Source: Nocardioides sp. (GTDB lineage Bacteria > Actinomycetota > Actinomycetes > Propionibacteriales > Nocardioidaceae). Taken from it: DNA of 5,601 nt. The stretch covers positions 1 through 5,601 of the forward strand of contig JARICB010000037.1 in assembly GCA_029264225.1 (NCBI GenBank). The letters are read 5' to 3'. The notes beneath the pieces are model-generated. The model made no database searches and was not told where the DNA came from. It saw only the letters and a list, made by a program, of their open reading frames with translations. Positions 1-5,553 of this stretch are shown here, one piece after another; within the stretch, counting starts at the first letter, position 1, and each line of letters begins with the position of its first letter. A program made the position numbers and the translations under genes.

Positions 1-97
1 CGGTCAGGCCGTGGGCGGCGGTGCGGACCGCGTCCACCTGCTCGCGGAGGAAGGTCGCGAGGGCTGTGGCTTCGTCGAGTCGGGTGGGCTGGATCAT
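1..97 (-). CDS. DinB/DUF664-like protein, N-terminal fragment (runs off window)
   Basis: Only the first 32 residues are present, starting MIQPTRLDEATALATFLREQ and continuing to AAHGLT at the window edge. The start is supported by a good ribosome binding site, GGGAG, about 7 bases upstream of the ATG. The pattern of an acidic/Leu-rich first helix, then Phe-Leu-x-x-Gln and a second helix ending in His-Gly-Leu-Thr, resembles the opening of DinB-fold proteins (DUF664/mycothiol-dependent transferase group). In that fold, metal-binding histidines lie further downstream, outside this window. The gene starts 49 bases after the PIN toxin stop codon on the same strand, so read-through from the toxin-antitoxin operon is possible. 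The family call rests on a short fragment; another helical-bundle protein is possible. Confidence 0.5.
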   Translation of the reverse strand, partial: MIQPTRLDEATALATFLREQVDAVRTAAHGLT

Positions 98-141
98 GGT
101 TGGCTCCCTTGGTTGGCGGTGCTCCCACCATCTCGCCACCT

Positions 142-160
142 GCGGACTACTCCTGTCCGC
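142..160 (-). terminator. Hairpin across the toxin stop codon
   Basis: GCGGAC (142-147) and GTCCGC (155-160) form a perfect 6-bp GC-rich stem with a 7-base loop. The stem overlaps the stop codon of the PIN toxin gene (147-149). There is no T-rich tract after it, so it is not a classical intrinsic terminator. It may instead attenuate read-through into the downstream DinB-like gene or stabilise the 3' end. Confidence 0.35.
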
Positions 161-557
161 TGTTCCTCATGCCCGGGCTCTCAATCGTCAGTTGGGTGGC
201 GCAGTTTCTCAACTCCTCCCGGTAACTGAGGAGAGCCGTCAGGTCCGAGCCCAACGAGAGCGCGCTGGCCAGGTGGATCGCCGACTCGTCGTCGAGGCAG
301 GGGTGCGGAAGACTCCAGGCCGCGTCGACGATCTCCGGGGACAGCGGCACGAGTGCCAGCTCGGCCAACAGGCTCAGAGCGGCGGGAACCAGGTCGGGGG
401 CCAACTCTCGACAACGACGCAGGACCTGCACCCGGCTGAAGACACTGGTCACCAGCACCTCCTCACCGCGCGCATCGAGCCAGTCGGCCAGTGCGGACGA
501 CTCCGGCTGTTCGATCACCAGGCGACTCAAGGCCGAGGAGTCGAGGTAGATCACCAT
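147..557 (-). CDS. vapC: PIN-domain toxin, VapC-like, with altered active site
   Basis: A 136-residue protein of normal VapC length. The N-terminal strand Y4-L-D-S-S-A-L is the classic PIN opening with the first metal-binding aspartate (D6). The middle helix contains S-R-V-Q-V-L-R (41-47), and the C-terminal part contains S-A-I-H-L-A-S-A-L (92-100) followed by L-L-S-Y-R. VapC toxins are Mg-dependent ribonucleases held inactive by the antitoxin. By motif position, three of the four usual acidic residues are changed here: Q44 for Glu, S92 for Asp in the usual D-A-x-H-L-A motif, and R113 for Asp in the usual T-Y-D. E91, E114 or neighbours might compensate. The ATG at 557 overlaps the antitoxin stop by 7 bases; a GTG at 554 gives a GTGA overlap and better spacing from GGAGG, so it may be the true start. 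The family is clear; nuclease activity is doubtful. Confidence 0.85.
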   Translation of the reverse strand: MVIYLDSSALSRLVIEQPESSALADWLDARGEEVLVTSVFSRVQVLRRCRELAPDLVPAALSLLAELALVPLSPEIVDAAWSLPHPCLDDESAIHLASALSLGSDLTALLSYREELRNCATQLTIESPGMRNSGQE

Positions 558-805
558 TCCTCCACCAGCAGCGGCACGTCACAGAACCGGATGTCGACGC
601 GCAACTCACGTCGACGCCGGGTCGGAGCGATCAGGCCGTGCCGTTCGACAGCCGCATAGGTCGCCTGATCGAGGGTGCGGGCCGGGACCAACTCAGCGAC
701 CGGGCGGCCACGATCGGTCACGGTCAGGCTCTGGCCGGCAGCAACCGTGCGCAGATGCCGACTGGCATATTGCCGAAGGTCGCGAATTCCAATCTCATTC
801 ACCAT
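551..805 (-). CDS. vapB: Phd/YefM-type antitoxin of the PIN toxin
   Basis: A small protein of 84 residues (83 if the adjacent GTG at 802 is used). Its N-terminus, E-I-G-I-R-D-L-R-Q-Y-A-S-R-H-L, followed by V-T-D-R-G-R-P-V-A-E-L-V-P, is the characteristic Phd/YefM DNA-binding and dimerisation domain. The C-terminal 35 residues are Arg-rich, then acidic/hydrophobic, ending L-L-V-E-E-W; this is the part expected to wrap and inhibit the toxin. The frame stays open to an ATG at 820, but that ATG lies inside the inverted repeat and adds residues (MCYIA) unlike the family, so I prefer the start at 805 or 802. No Shine-Dalgarno is visible. A -10-like TACATT lies 3 bases upstream of the ATG, which suggests a leaderless transcript. 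The gene is translationally coupled to the toxin and probably autoregulates through the inverted repeat at 809-833. Confidence 0.85.
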   Translation of the reverse strand: MVNEIGIRDLRQYASRHLRTVAAGQSLTVTDRGRPVAELVPARTLDQATYAAVERHGLIAPTRRRRELRVDIRFCDVPLLVEEW

Positions 806-833
806 TGCAATGTAGCACATCAGCTGCTACGTT
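805..833 (+). promoter_or_regulatory. Possible sigma-70-type promoter for the HNH gene
   Basis: TTGCAA (805-810), a 17-base spacer and TACGTT (828-833) form a plausible -35/-10 pair on the plus strand. It would start transcription near 840 and give a leader of about 50 bases. The operator arms lie within the spacer and over the -10, so a bound repressor would block it. A short 5-bp stem (CCGAC 857-861 / GTCGG 868-872) lies in the predicted leader ahead of the ribosome binding site. Match to consensus is moderate. Confidence 0.35.
809..833. promoter_or_regulatory. Inverted-repeat operator between antitoxin and HNH gene
   Basis: The arms AATGTAGCA (809-817) and TGCTACGTT (825-833) are complementary at 8 of 9 positions, around a 7-base centre. 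Each arm reads outward into a TANNNT hexamer: TACATT towards the antitoxin (minus strand) and TACGTT towards the HNH gene (plus strand). Phd/YefM antitoxins are known to repress their own operons by binding such palindromes at the promoter. Binding of this antitoxin here is therefore the natural inference, but it is not shown by the sequence alone. Confidence 0.5.
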
Positions 834-879
834 GGTGTGAGTGGGGTCGAGCGCTACCGACGCAGTTGTCGGAATTCTT

Positions 880-887
880 GGAGAAGG
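880..887 (+). promoter_or_regulatory. Ribosome binding site that fixes the HNH start
   Basis: GGAGAAGG ends 5 bases before the ATG at 893. It selects this start over upstream in-frame codons that would extend the protein through the operator and antitoxin region. Confidence 0.7.
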
Positions 888-892
888 CCGCC

Positions 893-2098
893 ATGACTCA
901 TCCGATCCTCCGGTGCACCACCGACATTGCTGCCGCGCTCGCTGGCGTGGCCGATGTCCCTGCGGCGTGGATGGATCAGGCCGACAAGCGCGCTGCCTTG
1001 CGGGCGCTTACCGTGCTGAGCTCGCGGTTGGAGGCGGTGCGGCACGCAGTGCTGGCAAACATCGACGACCTCGCCCACGACGAGGGCATGCGCGACGCTG
1101 CGACGTGGCTGGCCCACGACCAACGGCTCGATCGCAACGAGGTCGCCCGCTCGGTCCGGTTGGCCGACGCTGTGGAACGACGGTGGCCACTCCTGCGCGC
1201 GGGGTTCGCCGACGGCAGCGTCAACCGAGCGCAGGCAGCAGTGATCGCGAACGCCCTCGACGACCTGCCCGCTGGCATCGCCGACGACGTACGCCTCAAG
1301 GCCGAGGAGCACCTGGTGGCCGAAGCAGCCACGTTTGCGCCTCGGGAGCTGCGGGTGCTCGGGCGGCGGATCCTCGACGTCGTGGCCCCCGAGCTGGGCG
1401 AGCAGCACGAACGCGAGGCGCTGGAGCGCGAGGAGCGGGCAGCGCTCCGTCACACCCGGTTGGTCACCCGACGTCGCGGCGACGGCACGACCGACATCCA
1501 CGTCCGGGTCTCCGATGCGGTCGCCGAGCGCCTCCTGACCACGTTGGAGGCGTTCACCTCACCGCGCCAGGGCGCCGAGGAGCGGATCCCCCATCCCCAG
1601 GCGATGGGGCAGGCCTTCGTCGCGCTGCTCGAGCGACTCGACCCGCGGCGGCTGCCGATCCACGGTGGCGACGCCACGTCGGTGATCGTCACCATCGACC
1701 TCAATGCCCTGTGCAGCGGGCTCGGCATCGCGACCGCCGGCACCACCCCGATCAGCGCGTCGGAGGCCCGCAGACTCGCGTGCACCGCGAGGCTGATTCC
1801 GGCCGTGCTGGGCGGCGACTCGGTGCCCCTCGACCTCGGTCGCAGCCGCCGACTCTTCTCCCCCGCGCAACGCAAGGCGATGGCGGTGCGTGATCGCTGC
1901 TGCCGCGGTGTCGGCTGTGACATCCCGGCCGCCTGGTGCGAGGCCCACCACGCGGCCGATCCCTGGTCTAGCGGCGGCCGGACCGACCTGGGCGACGGTG
2001 TGCTGCTGTGCAACTTCCATCACCAGCGTGCCCACGACGACTCCTACCTCCATACCCGTCTTCCCAATGGCGATCTGCGGTTCCACCGACGCAGATAG
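893..2098 (+). CDS. DUF222 / 13E12-repeat family HNH endonuclease-like protein
   Basis: A 401-residue protein, near the usual length of this actinobacterial family. The N-terminal three quarters is a helical DUF222 (13E12 repeat) region, with a Leu/Arg-rich helix around A-L-R-A-L-T-V-L-S-S-R-L-E-A-V-R, a W-L-A-H-D segment, and a G-x-V-N-R-A-Q-A stretch. The C-terminus is an HNH module: C337-x4-C342, W348-C-E-A-H-H353, W358-x2-G-G-R-T-D, L371-L-C373 and H376-H377, ending with H381. The paired histidines and cysteines fit a zinc-stabilised beta-beta-alpha-metal nuclease fold. The middle HNH position has D368 in G-D-G where many HNH proteins have Asn; related actinobacterial copies appear to vary here too. 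The start follows a strong ribosome binding site. The gene lies divergent to the toxin-antitoxin pair behind a shared operator. The family is commonly multi-copy in actinobacteria; its substrate is not known from sequence. Confidence 0.9.
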   Translation: MTHPILRCTTDIAAALAGVADVPAAWMDQADKRAALRALTVLSSRLEAVRHAVLANIDDLAHDEGMRDAATWLAHDQRLDRNEVARSVRLADAVERRWPLLRAGFADGSVNRAQAAVIANALDDLPAGIADDVRLKAEEHLVAEAATFAPRELRVLGRRILDVVAPELGEQHEREALEREERAALRHTRLVTRRRGDGTTDIHVRVSDAVAERLLTTLEAFTSPRQGAEERIPHPQAMGQAFVALLERLDPRRLPIHGGDATSVIVTIDLNALCSGLGIATAGTTPISASEARRLACTARLIPAVLGGDSVPLDLGRSRRLFSPAQRKAMAVRDRCCRGVGCDIPAAWCEAHHAADPWSSGGRTDLGDGVLLCNFHHQRAHDDSYLHTRLPNGDLRFHRRR

Positions 2099-2131
2099 GC
2101 CGGTCGCGGTCTCGCCACTTCACTGTCGGCG

Positions 2132-2154
2132 CGCCATCATGGATCGTGATGGCG
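2132..2154. terminator. Bidirectional hairpin between convergent genes
   Basis: CGCCATCA (2132-2139) and TGATGGCG (2147-2154) form a perfect 8-bp stem with a 7-base loop. It lies 33 bases after the HNH stop and 20 bases after the LanC-like stop, where a terminator shared by two convergent genes would be expected. There is no T-rich tract, which is common in high-GC actinobacteria. Confidence 0.6.
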
Positions 2155-2174
2155 GCCCCAGCCATGAGTCGCCC

Positions 2175-3554
2175 TCAGGACCCGCCGAGCGCCCACCAGT
2201 TGTCGGGTCGGGCCACGGCTGGCGCGTCGGCGCCCTGATCGAGCAGCCGGCCCAGGCGGAACAGGTAGCCGGCGATGCCGGTGGCGCCCTGCATCCACCC
2301 GGTCCCGGGAGGGAGCAGTGGCTCCTCGTTACGGTGCTCGAGGAACTGCCACCACCGATGTGTGGCAGTGCCCTGCGCCCGGGCGAGGAGCGCGTCGGCC
2401 AGAACAATGGCGTACTCGAGATCCTCGTCGTCGTGGTCGCGCTGCCACAGATCGAGTACGACCTCACCGACACCGACGGTGCCGCAGCACCGGCCGTCGT
2501 TGTCCCAGAATCCAGGGCGCAGACGCTCAGGCACACCCGACGAACGGACTGCTCGCAGGGCCGCGCGCTGCCAGCGGCGTGGCGGATCGCCGGCGACGTA
2601 GCGGACACCGGCGAACTCCAGGGCCGCGAAGAGTTGCGAGGTGCCGGCAGCCCCGTGACACCAGCCGAACGAGATGGGCTCTTCGCCGGCGTCGAGCGGC
2701 GGGACGTAGCGCGGCACCACGAAGCCGCCATCCGTGACCTCACCCAAGGAGACCAGCCGGTTGGCTCCCTCCCGGGCCACCCGCAGCAGATCCGCCCGAC
2801 CGAGCACCTGGCCGGCCACGGCCACGGCAGCGGCGATCCCGGCCTGACCGTGCGACCACCCCGGCATCTCCGTCGACGGTGTCTCGCGGAAGCGGCGCGG
2901 CACGAAGAGCCAACGAGGCCCCTCCACGGTCTCCTCGGCCTCGGCCACCAGGATCGTGGCGGCTCGGCCGACCAACTCCTCGGCACGCGGGACTCCACAG
3001 CGGTGCGCCCAGGTGGCCCCCAGCAACACCCCGGCGGTGCCCAGCGTCGCGTCGCTGATGCGGGCGTCGGGCGCGTACGCCGGCGGGCCGACCCACGGCG
3101 AGGCCCACCCGTCAGGACTTGCGAGTTCGAGCAGGCGCGCCACCACCGCCTCGGCACCCGGCTCTTCCAGGGCCAGCAGCACCGTCAGGTCACCGACGAG
3201 CCCGTCGAAGAACGACACCTCGACCGCCGCGAGGGTCGCCGCCCGCAGTTGGTCGGCGATGGCTGCAGCCAACTCCCGTTCCTCGCTGGTCCACGCTCTG
3301 GCGAGACGCACCTCGGCCAGGACGAGACCCAGCCCACCGGTGCCGCTGTGCAGACCGGTCCGGACGTCGGGAGGCGCGGGAACGTTCGACCCCGAGGCCG
3401 AAGTAGAGCAGTCGAGCGGAGTCGACTCGGGCAGCCAGGGTCCACGGTCGTCCCACTGCACCTGATCGAGCACCCACCGCCATCCGGCCTCGGCGGTGGC
3501 GACGTAGGCATGCGGATCCCTGGTCACACCTCCATCATGGCCTCGCTGCACCAT
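2175..3554 (-). CDS. Stand-alone LanC-like (lanthionine synthetase C family) protein with CCG zinc motif
   Basis: A 459-residue protein (counted from ATG 3554) with the Gly-rich repeats of the LanC alpha/alpha toroid: G67-L-H-S-G-T-G-G, S-D168-A-T-L-G-T-A-G, G-W233-S-H235-G-Q-A-G, G-W298-C299-H-G-A-A-G, C356-C357-G-T-V-G and G-W420-M-Q-G-A-T-G. LanC cyclases bind zinc and activate a cysteine thiol for addition to dehydroamino acids. C299 and C356 match two zinc ligands of NisC. The third NisC ligand, His in C-H-G, is here C357. H235 and D168 match other conserved active-site positions. No signal peptide, dehydratase or kinase domain is present, so it is a free cytosolic LanC-like protein. The start could also be GTG 3551 or GTG 3527 (450 residues); none has a well-spaced Shine-Dalgarno. 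It lies head-to-head with an exported beta-helix gene. No precursor peptide gene is seen, so the substrate (peptide, protein or small thiol) is unknown. Confidence 0.88.
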   Translation of the reverse strand: MVQRGHDGGVTRDPHAYVATAEAGWRWVLDQVQWDDRGPWLPESTPLDCSTSASGSNVPAPPDVRTGLHSGTGGLGLVLAEVRLARAWTSEERELAAAIADQLRAATLAAVEVSFFDGLVGDLTVLLALEEPGAEAVVARLLELASPDGWASPWVGPPAYAPDARISDATLGTAGVLLGATWAHRCGVPRAEELVGRAATILVAEAEETVEGPRWLFVPRRFRETPSTEMPGWSHGQAGIAAAVAVAGQVLGRADLLRVAREGANRLVSLGEVTDGGFVVPRYVPPLDAGEEPISFGWCHGAAGTSQLFAALEFAGVRYVAGDPPRRWQRAALRAVRSSGVPERLRPGFWDNDGRCCGTVGVGEVVLDLWQRDHDDEDLEYAIVLADALLARAQGTATHRWWQFLEHRNEEPLLPPGTGWMQGATGIAGYLFRLGRLLDQGADAPAVARPDNWWALGGS

Positions 3555-3560
3555 GGCACG

Positions 3561-4748
3561 ATGCGAATCATGAGAATGAGCCGGCCGACCCGACGCGTGG
3601 CGACCGCGTGCCTGGCGATGGCCTGCACAGCGACCCTGACCGTGAGCGGGTCGAGCACAACGGCCGCTGAAGCTCACGCCAACGACGGACCACGCACCTG
3701 GCGGGTCGGCCCCGAGCGGCACCTCACCACCCCCAGCGCGGCAGCGGCCGTGGCCAGCGACGGTGACACGGTGCTCATCGACGCCGGCGACTACGTCGGC
3801 GACGTCGCCACCTGGACGCAGGACGACCTCACCCTGCGCGGCGACGGCGGCCGGGCGCACCTGCGCGCTGACGGCCAGAACGCACAGGGCAAGGCGATCT
3901 GGGTGATCGCCGGCGACCGCACCACGGTCGATCGCATCGAGTTCAGCGGCGCAACGGTGCCCGATCAGAACGGCGCCGGCATCCGGCAGGAGGGCGCGGG
4001 GCTTACCCTGACCCGCAGCTGGTTCCACCACAACCAGAACGGCATCCTCGCCGGCGCCAACCCCGACAGCGACATCGTGATCCGGCGCTCCCGGTTCTTC
4101 CGCAGCGGCCTCGGAGACGGCTACACCCACAACGTCTACATCGGCACCGTCCGGTCCCTGACCGTGACCGGCAGCTACCTGTGGGGAGCCAACGTCGGCC
4201 ACGAGCTCAAGTCCCGCGCCCTGCGCAACACCATCGTCGGCAACCGGATCGCCGATGGCGACGCCACTGCCAGCTATTCCATCGATCTACCCAACGGCGG
4301 CCGTTCCCTGATCGCCGGCAACGTCATCATCCAGGGACCGCACTCGGAGAACCCCGCCCTGGTCTCCTACGGCGCCGAGGGGCTGGCCAACGACTCACGG
4401 GTGCTGTGGGTCGTCAACAACACCTTTGTGAACCGTCGCTCGTCGGGCACCGTGGTGGCGCTCGCCGCGGGCAGCCGCGCCAACCTCCGCAACAACCTGA
4501 TGGTCGGACCCGGCGAGCTGACCAACCTCGCGGGTGTTCGGGCCTCGGCCAACCGACGGGTAGGACTCGGGGGATTCGTCGACCCGGCCACCGACGACTT
4601 CCGGCTCCGCACCACCTCCCCCGCGATCAACCGTGGTGTCCGGGTGCCGAAGCAGTGGCGGGCTCGTTGGGAATACGTCCACCCGACCAGGCAGGTACGC
4701 CGTCCGAGCGGTGGTCGGGTCGACCTCGGCGCCTACGAGCTGCGCTGA
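3561..4748 (+). CDS. Exported right-handed parallel beta-helix protein
   Basis: A 395-residue protein from ATG 3561; in-frame ATGs at 3570 and 3576 are equally possible, and none has a clear ribosome binding site. Residues 1-40 form a signal peptide: basic start with R11-R12, hydrophobic core, and a likely cleavage after A-H-A40. C17 or C22 would be weak lipobox candidates. A linker then leads into W-R-V-G-P and a G-D-T-V-L-I-D-A-G-D-Y strand, typical of the first rung of such helices. Residues about 100-320 are short beta-strand repeats of the PbH1 type (I-x-x-S-x-F-x-x-N pattern). Conserved-looking polar motifs are H190-N-V-Y, G-H214-E-L-K217-S-R219-A and S-Y-S-I-D242-L-P-N-G-G. The C-terminus D-F-R-L-R-T-T-S-P-A-I-N-R-G with final D-L-G-A-Y-E is a common closing module of secreted beta-helix proteins. 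The fold is clear. A polysaccharide lyase, epimerase or binding role is possible but not assignable. Confidence 0.85.
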   Translation: MRIMRMSRPTRRVATACLAMACTATLTVSGSSTTAAEAHANDGPRTWRVGPERHLTTPSAAAAVASDGDTVLIDAGDYVGDVATWTQDDLTLRGDGGRAHLRADGQNAQGKAIWVIAGDRTTVDRIEFSGATVPDQNGAGIRQEGAGLTLTRSWFHHNQNGILAGANPDSDIVIRRSRFFRSGLGDGYTHNVYIGTVRSLTVTGSYLWGANVGHELKSRALRNTIVGNRIADGDATASYSIDLPNGGRSLIAGNVIIQGPHSENPALVSYGAEGLANDSRVLWVVNNTFVNRRSSGTVVALAAGSRANLRNNLMVGPGELTNLAGVRASANRRVGLGGFVDPATDDFRLRTTSPAINRGVRVPKQWRARWEYVHPTRQVRRPSGGRVDLGAYELR

Positions 4749-4760
4749 CCGAGGCTGGCG

Positions 4761-4780
4761 CTGACGCAAAGGTGCGTCAG
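4761..4780. terminator. Bidirectional hairpin between beta-helix and collagen-like genes
   Basis: CTGACGCA (4761-4768) and TGCGTCAG (4773-4780) form a perfect 8-bp stem with a 4-base loop. It lies 12 bases after the beta-helix stop and includes the stop codon of the convergent collagen-like gene (4777-4779). No T-rich tract follows on either strand. A direct repeat, GCGCTGAC, at 4742-4749 and 4758-4765 flanks and enters it. Confidence 0.65.
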
Positions 4781-5553
4781 GACAGGGCCAGGCCGGCGGA
4801 CCAGTAGCCGTCGAGGGTAGTGGCCGAATCGAGGCCCGCAACGATGGTGGAGCGCACGACCAGGATGGCTTGGGTCTGGTTGGTGACCGGGATGGCCATA
4901 CCGGTGGTTGCGCAGTTCGAGACCGATCCAGTCGCGACCATGCCGGTCAACGAAGGCGCCAGCGTGCACGTTGCTCCCGGAACGGGGGAGAACACGTTGT
5001 TCGGAGTCGATGAGGTCCAGAGCTCGACGTTGAGTCTGAGCGTGGAGCCGACCAGAGACATCGCATTGGTGTTGGTGAAGTAGGCGTCGACGCCGGTAAG
5101 GGTTCGGGCCCCCGTGATCGGCTGCGCCAGGCCAGCGACCGCGTGGTTCGTCGCGTCGGTCGCGTCGATCGCGTCGATCGTGCCGCCGGTGATGGAGACC
5201 CCGCTCACCGAGCCGGCTCCGTTGATGGGCAGCACGGCCACGGTGTTGTTGACTCCGCCGAGGACGGTCGTGACTGTCGCCACCTGGCCGCTGCTGCTCG
5301 ACAACATGGTCCCGGAGCCCGAGGCTCCGGCAGGACCGGTCGCGCCAGTCGCACCGGTGGGCCCGGTCGCCCCGGTCTCCCCGACGGGCCCGACGGGCCC
5401 GGTAGCACCAGTCGCACCAGTCGCTCCGGCGGGTCCGATTCCACCCACTGCTCCAGCCGCCCCGGCCACCCCGGCCACCCCGGCCACCCCGGCCACCCAT
5501 GGTGCGGCACCCCAATCCCGGATAAGTACAGTCACATCCAGAAACAGCCTCAC
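4777..5553 (-). CDS. Collagen-like protein with BclB/BclA-type C-terminal domain
   Basis: A 258-residue protein if started at GTG 5553. Residues G22 to about G81 form 20 uninterrupted Gly-X-Y triplets, first G-V-A/G-A-A, then Thr-rich G-A-T, G-P-V, G-E-T and G-P-T. Thr-rich triplets like these are O-glycosylated in Bacillus BclA. Residues about 95-258 form a beta-rich domain with [38 protein letters not shown], and a closing G-Y-W-S-A-G. This order resembles the BclB-type C-terminal domain of Firmicute exosporium proteins. Two cysteines in it (in G-A-T-C and V-S-N-C) could pair. The start is unsure: the upstream frame closes at a TGA 14 codons earlier, there is no ATG or good ribosome binding site, and the first 19 residues do not form a clear signal peptide. 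GTG 5535 is an alternative. A surface fibre role is inferred from the architecture. Confidence 0.78.
   Translation of the reverse strand: MRLFLDVTVLIRDWGAAPWVAGVAGVAGVAGAAGAVGGIGPAGATGATGATGPVGPVGETGATGPTGATGATGPAGASGSGTMLSSSSGQVATVTTVLGGVNNTVAVLPINGAGSVSGVSITGGTIDAIDATDATNHAVAGLAQPITGARTLTGVDAYFTNTNAMSLVGSTLRLNVELWTSSTPNNVFSPVPGATCTLAPSLTGMVATGSVSNCATTGMAIPVTNQTQAILVVRSTIVAGLDSATTLDGYWSAGLALS
5151..5177 (-). repeat. Three copies of a 9-base repeat in the C-terminal domain
   Basis: The plus-strand unit TCGCGTCGR occurs three times in tandem and is read on the minus strand as D-A-I/T repeats ([10 protein letters not shown]). It is in frame, so copy-number change would lengthen or shorten a loop without breaking the protein. 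Confidence 0.7.
5462..5497 (-). repeat. Four perfect copies of a 9-base repeat encoding Gly-Val-Ala
   Basis: CCGGCCACC is repeated four times without a mismatch on the plus strand and gives G-V-A collagen triplets on the minus strand. Perfect repeats of this kind are prone to slippage. Because the unit is 9 bases, gain or loss changes the collagen arm by one triplet and keeps the frame. Confidence 0.85.

Noticed and set aside
491..892. Upstream extension of the HNH reading frame across the antitoxin region
   Set aside because: It runs antisense through the antitoxin and operator, has no family resemblance, and a strong ribosome binding site marks the start at 893.
841..1893. Long Arg/Ala-rich plus-strand open frame inside the HNH gene
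   Set aside because: It is a shifted frame of a high-GC gene with low-complexity composition; the HNH frame has clear motifs.
1990..2000. Asp instead of Asn at the central HNH position as a sign of inactivation
   Set aside because: Related actinobacterial DUF222-HNH proteins, as I recall them, often show A-D-G or G-D-G here, so it is probably normal family variation.
2120..3157. 345-residue minus-strand frame inside the LanC-like gene
   Set aside because: It is a shadow frame rich in Arg, Pro and Ser with no motifs.
1890..3536. Plus-strand frame continuing from within the HNH gene through the LanC-like gene into the beta-helix gene
   Set aside because: It is antisense to a well-supported LanC-like gene and shows no domain; only the part from about 3561 codes for a recognisable protein.
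3540..3580. Possible lanthipeptide precursor next to the LanC-like gene
   Set aside because: There is no room between the divergent genes, and the flanking sequence gives no short Ser/Thr/Cys-rich peptide with its own ribosome binding site.
3555..4202. Upstream extension of the LanC-like frame, antisense to the beta-helix gene
   Set aside because: The extra sequence is low-complexity and opposite to a signal peptide and beta-helix; family-like sequence begins near 3554.
5326..5500. Repeat-rich stretch resembling a CRISPR or satellite array
   Set aside because: The periodicity is 9 bases and in frame with Gly-X-Y triplets; there are no 25-40 base repeats with unique spacers.
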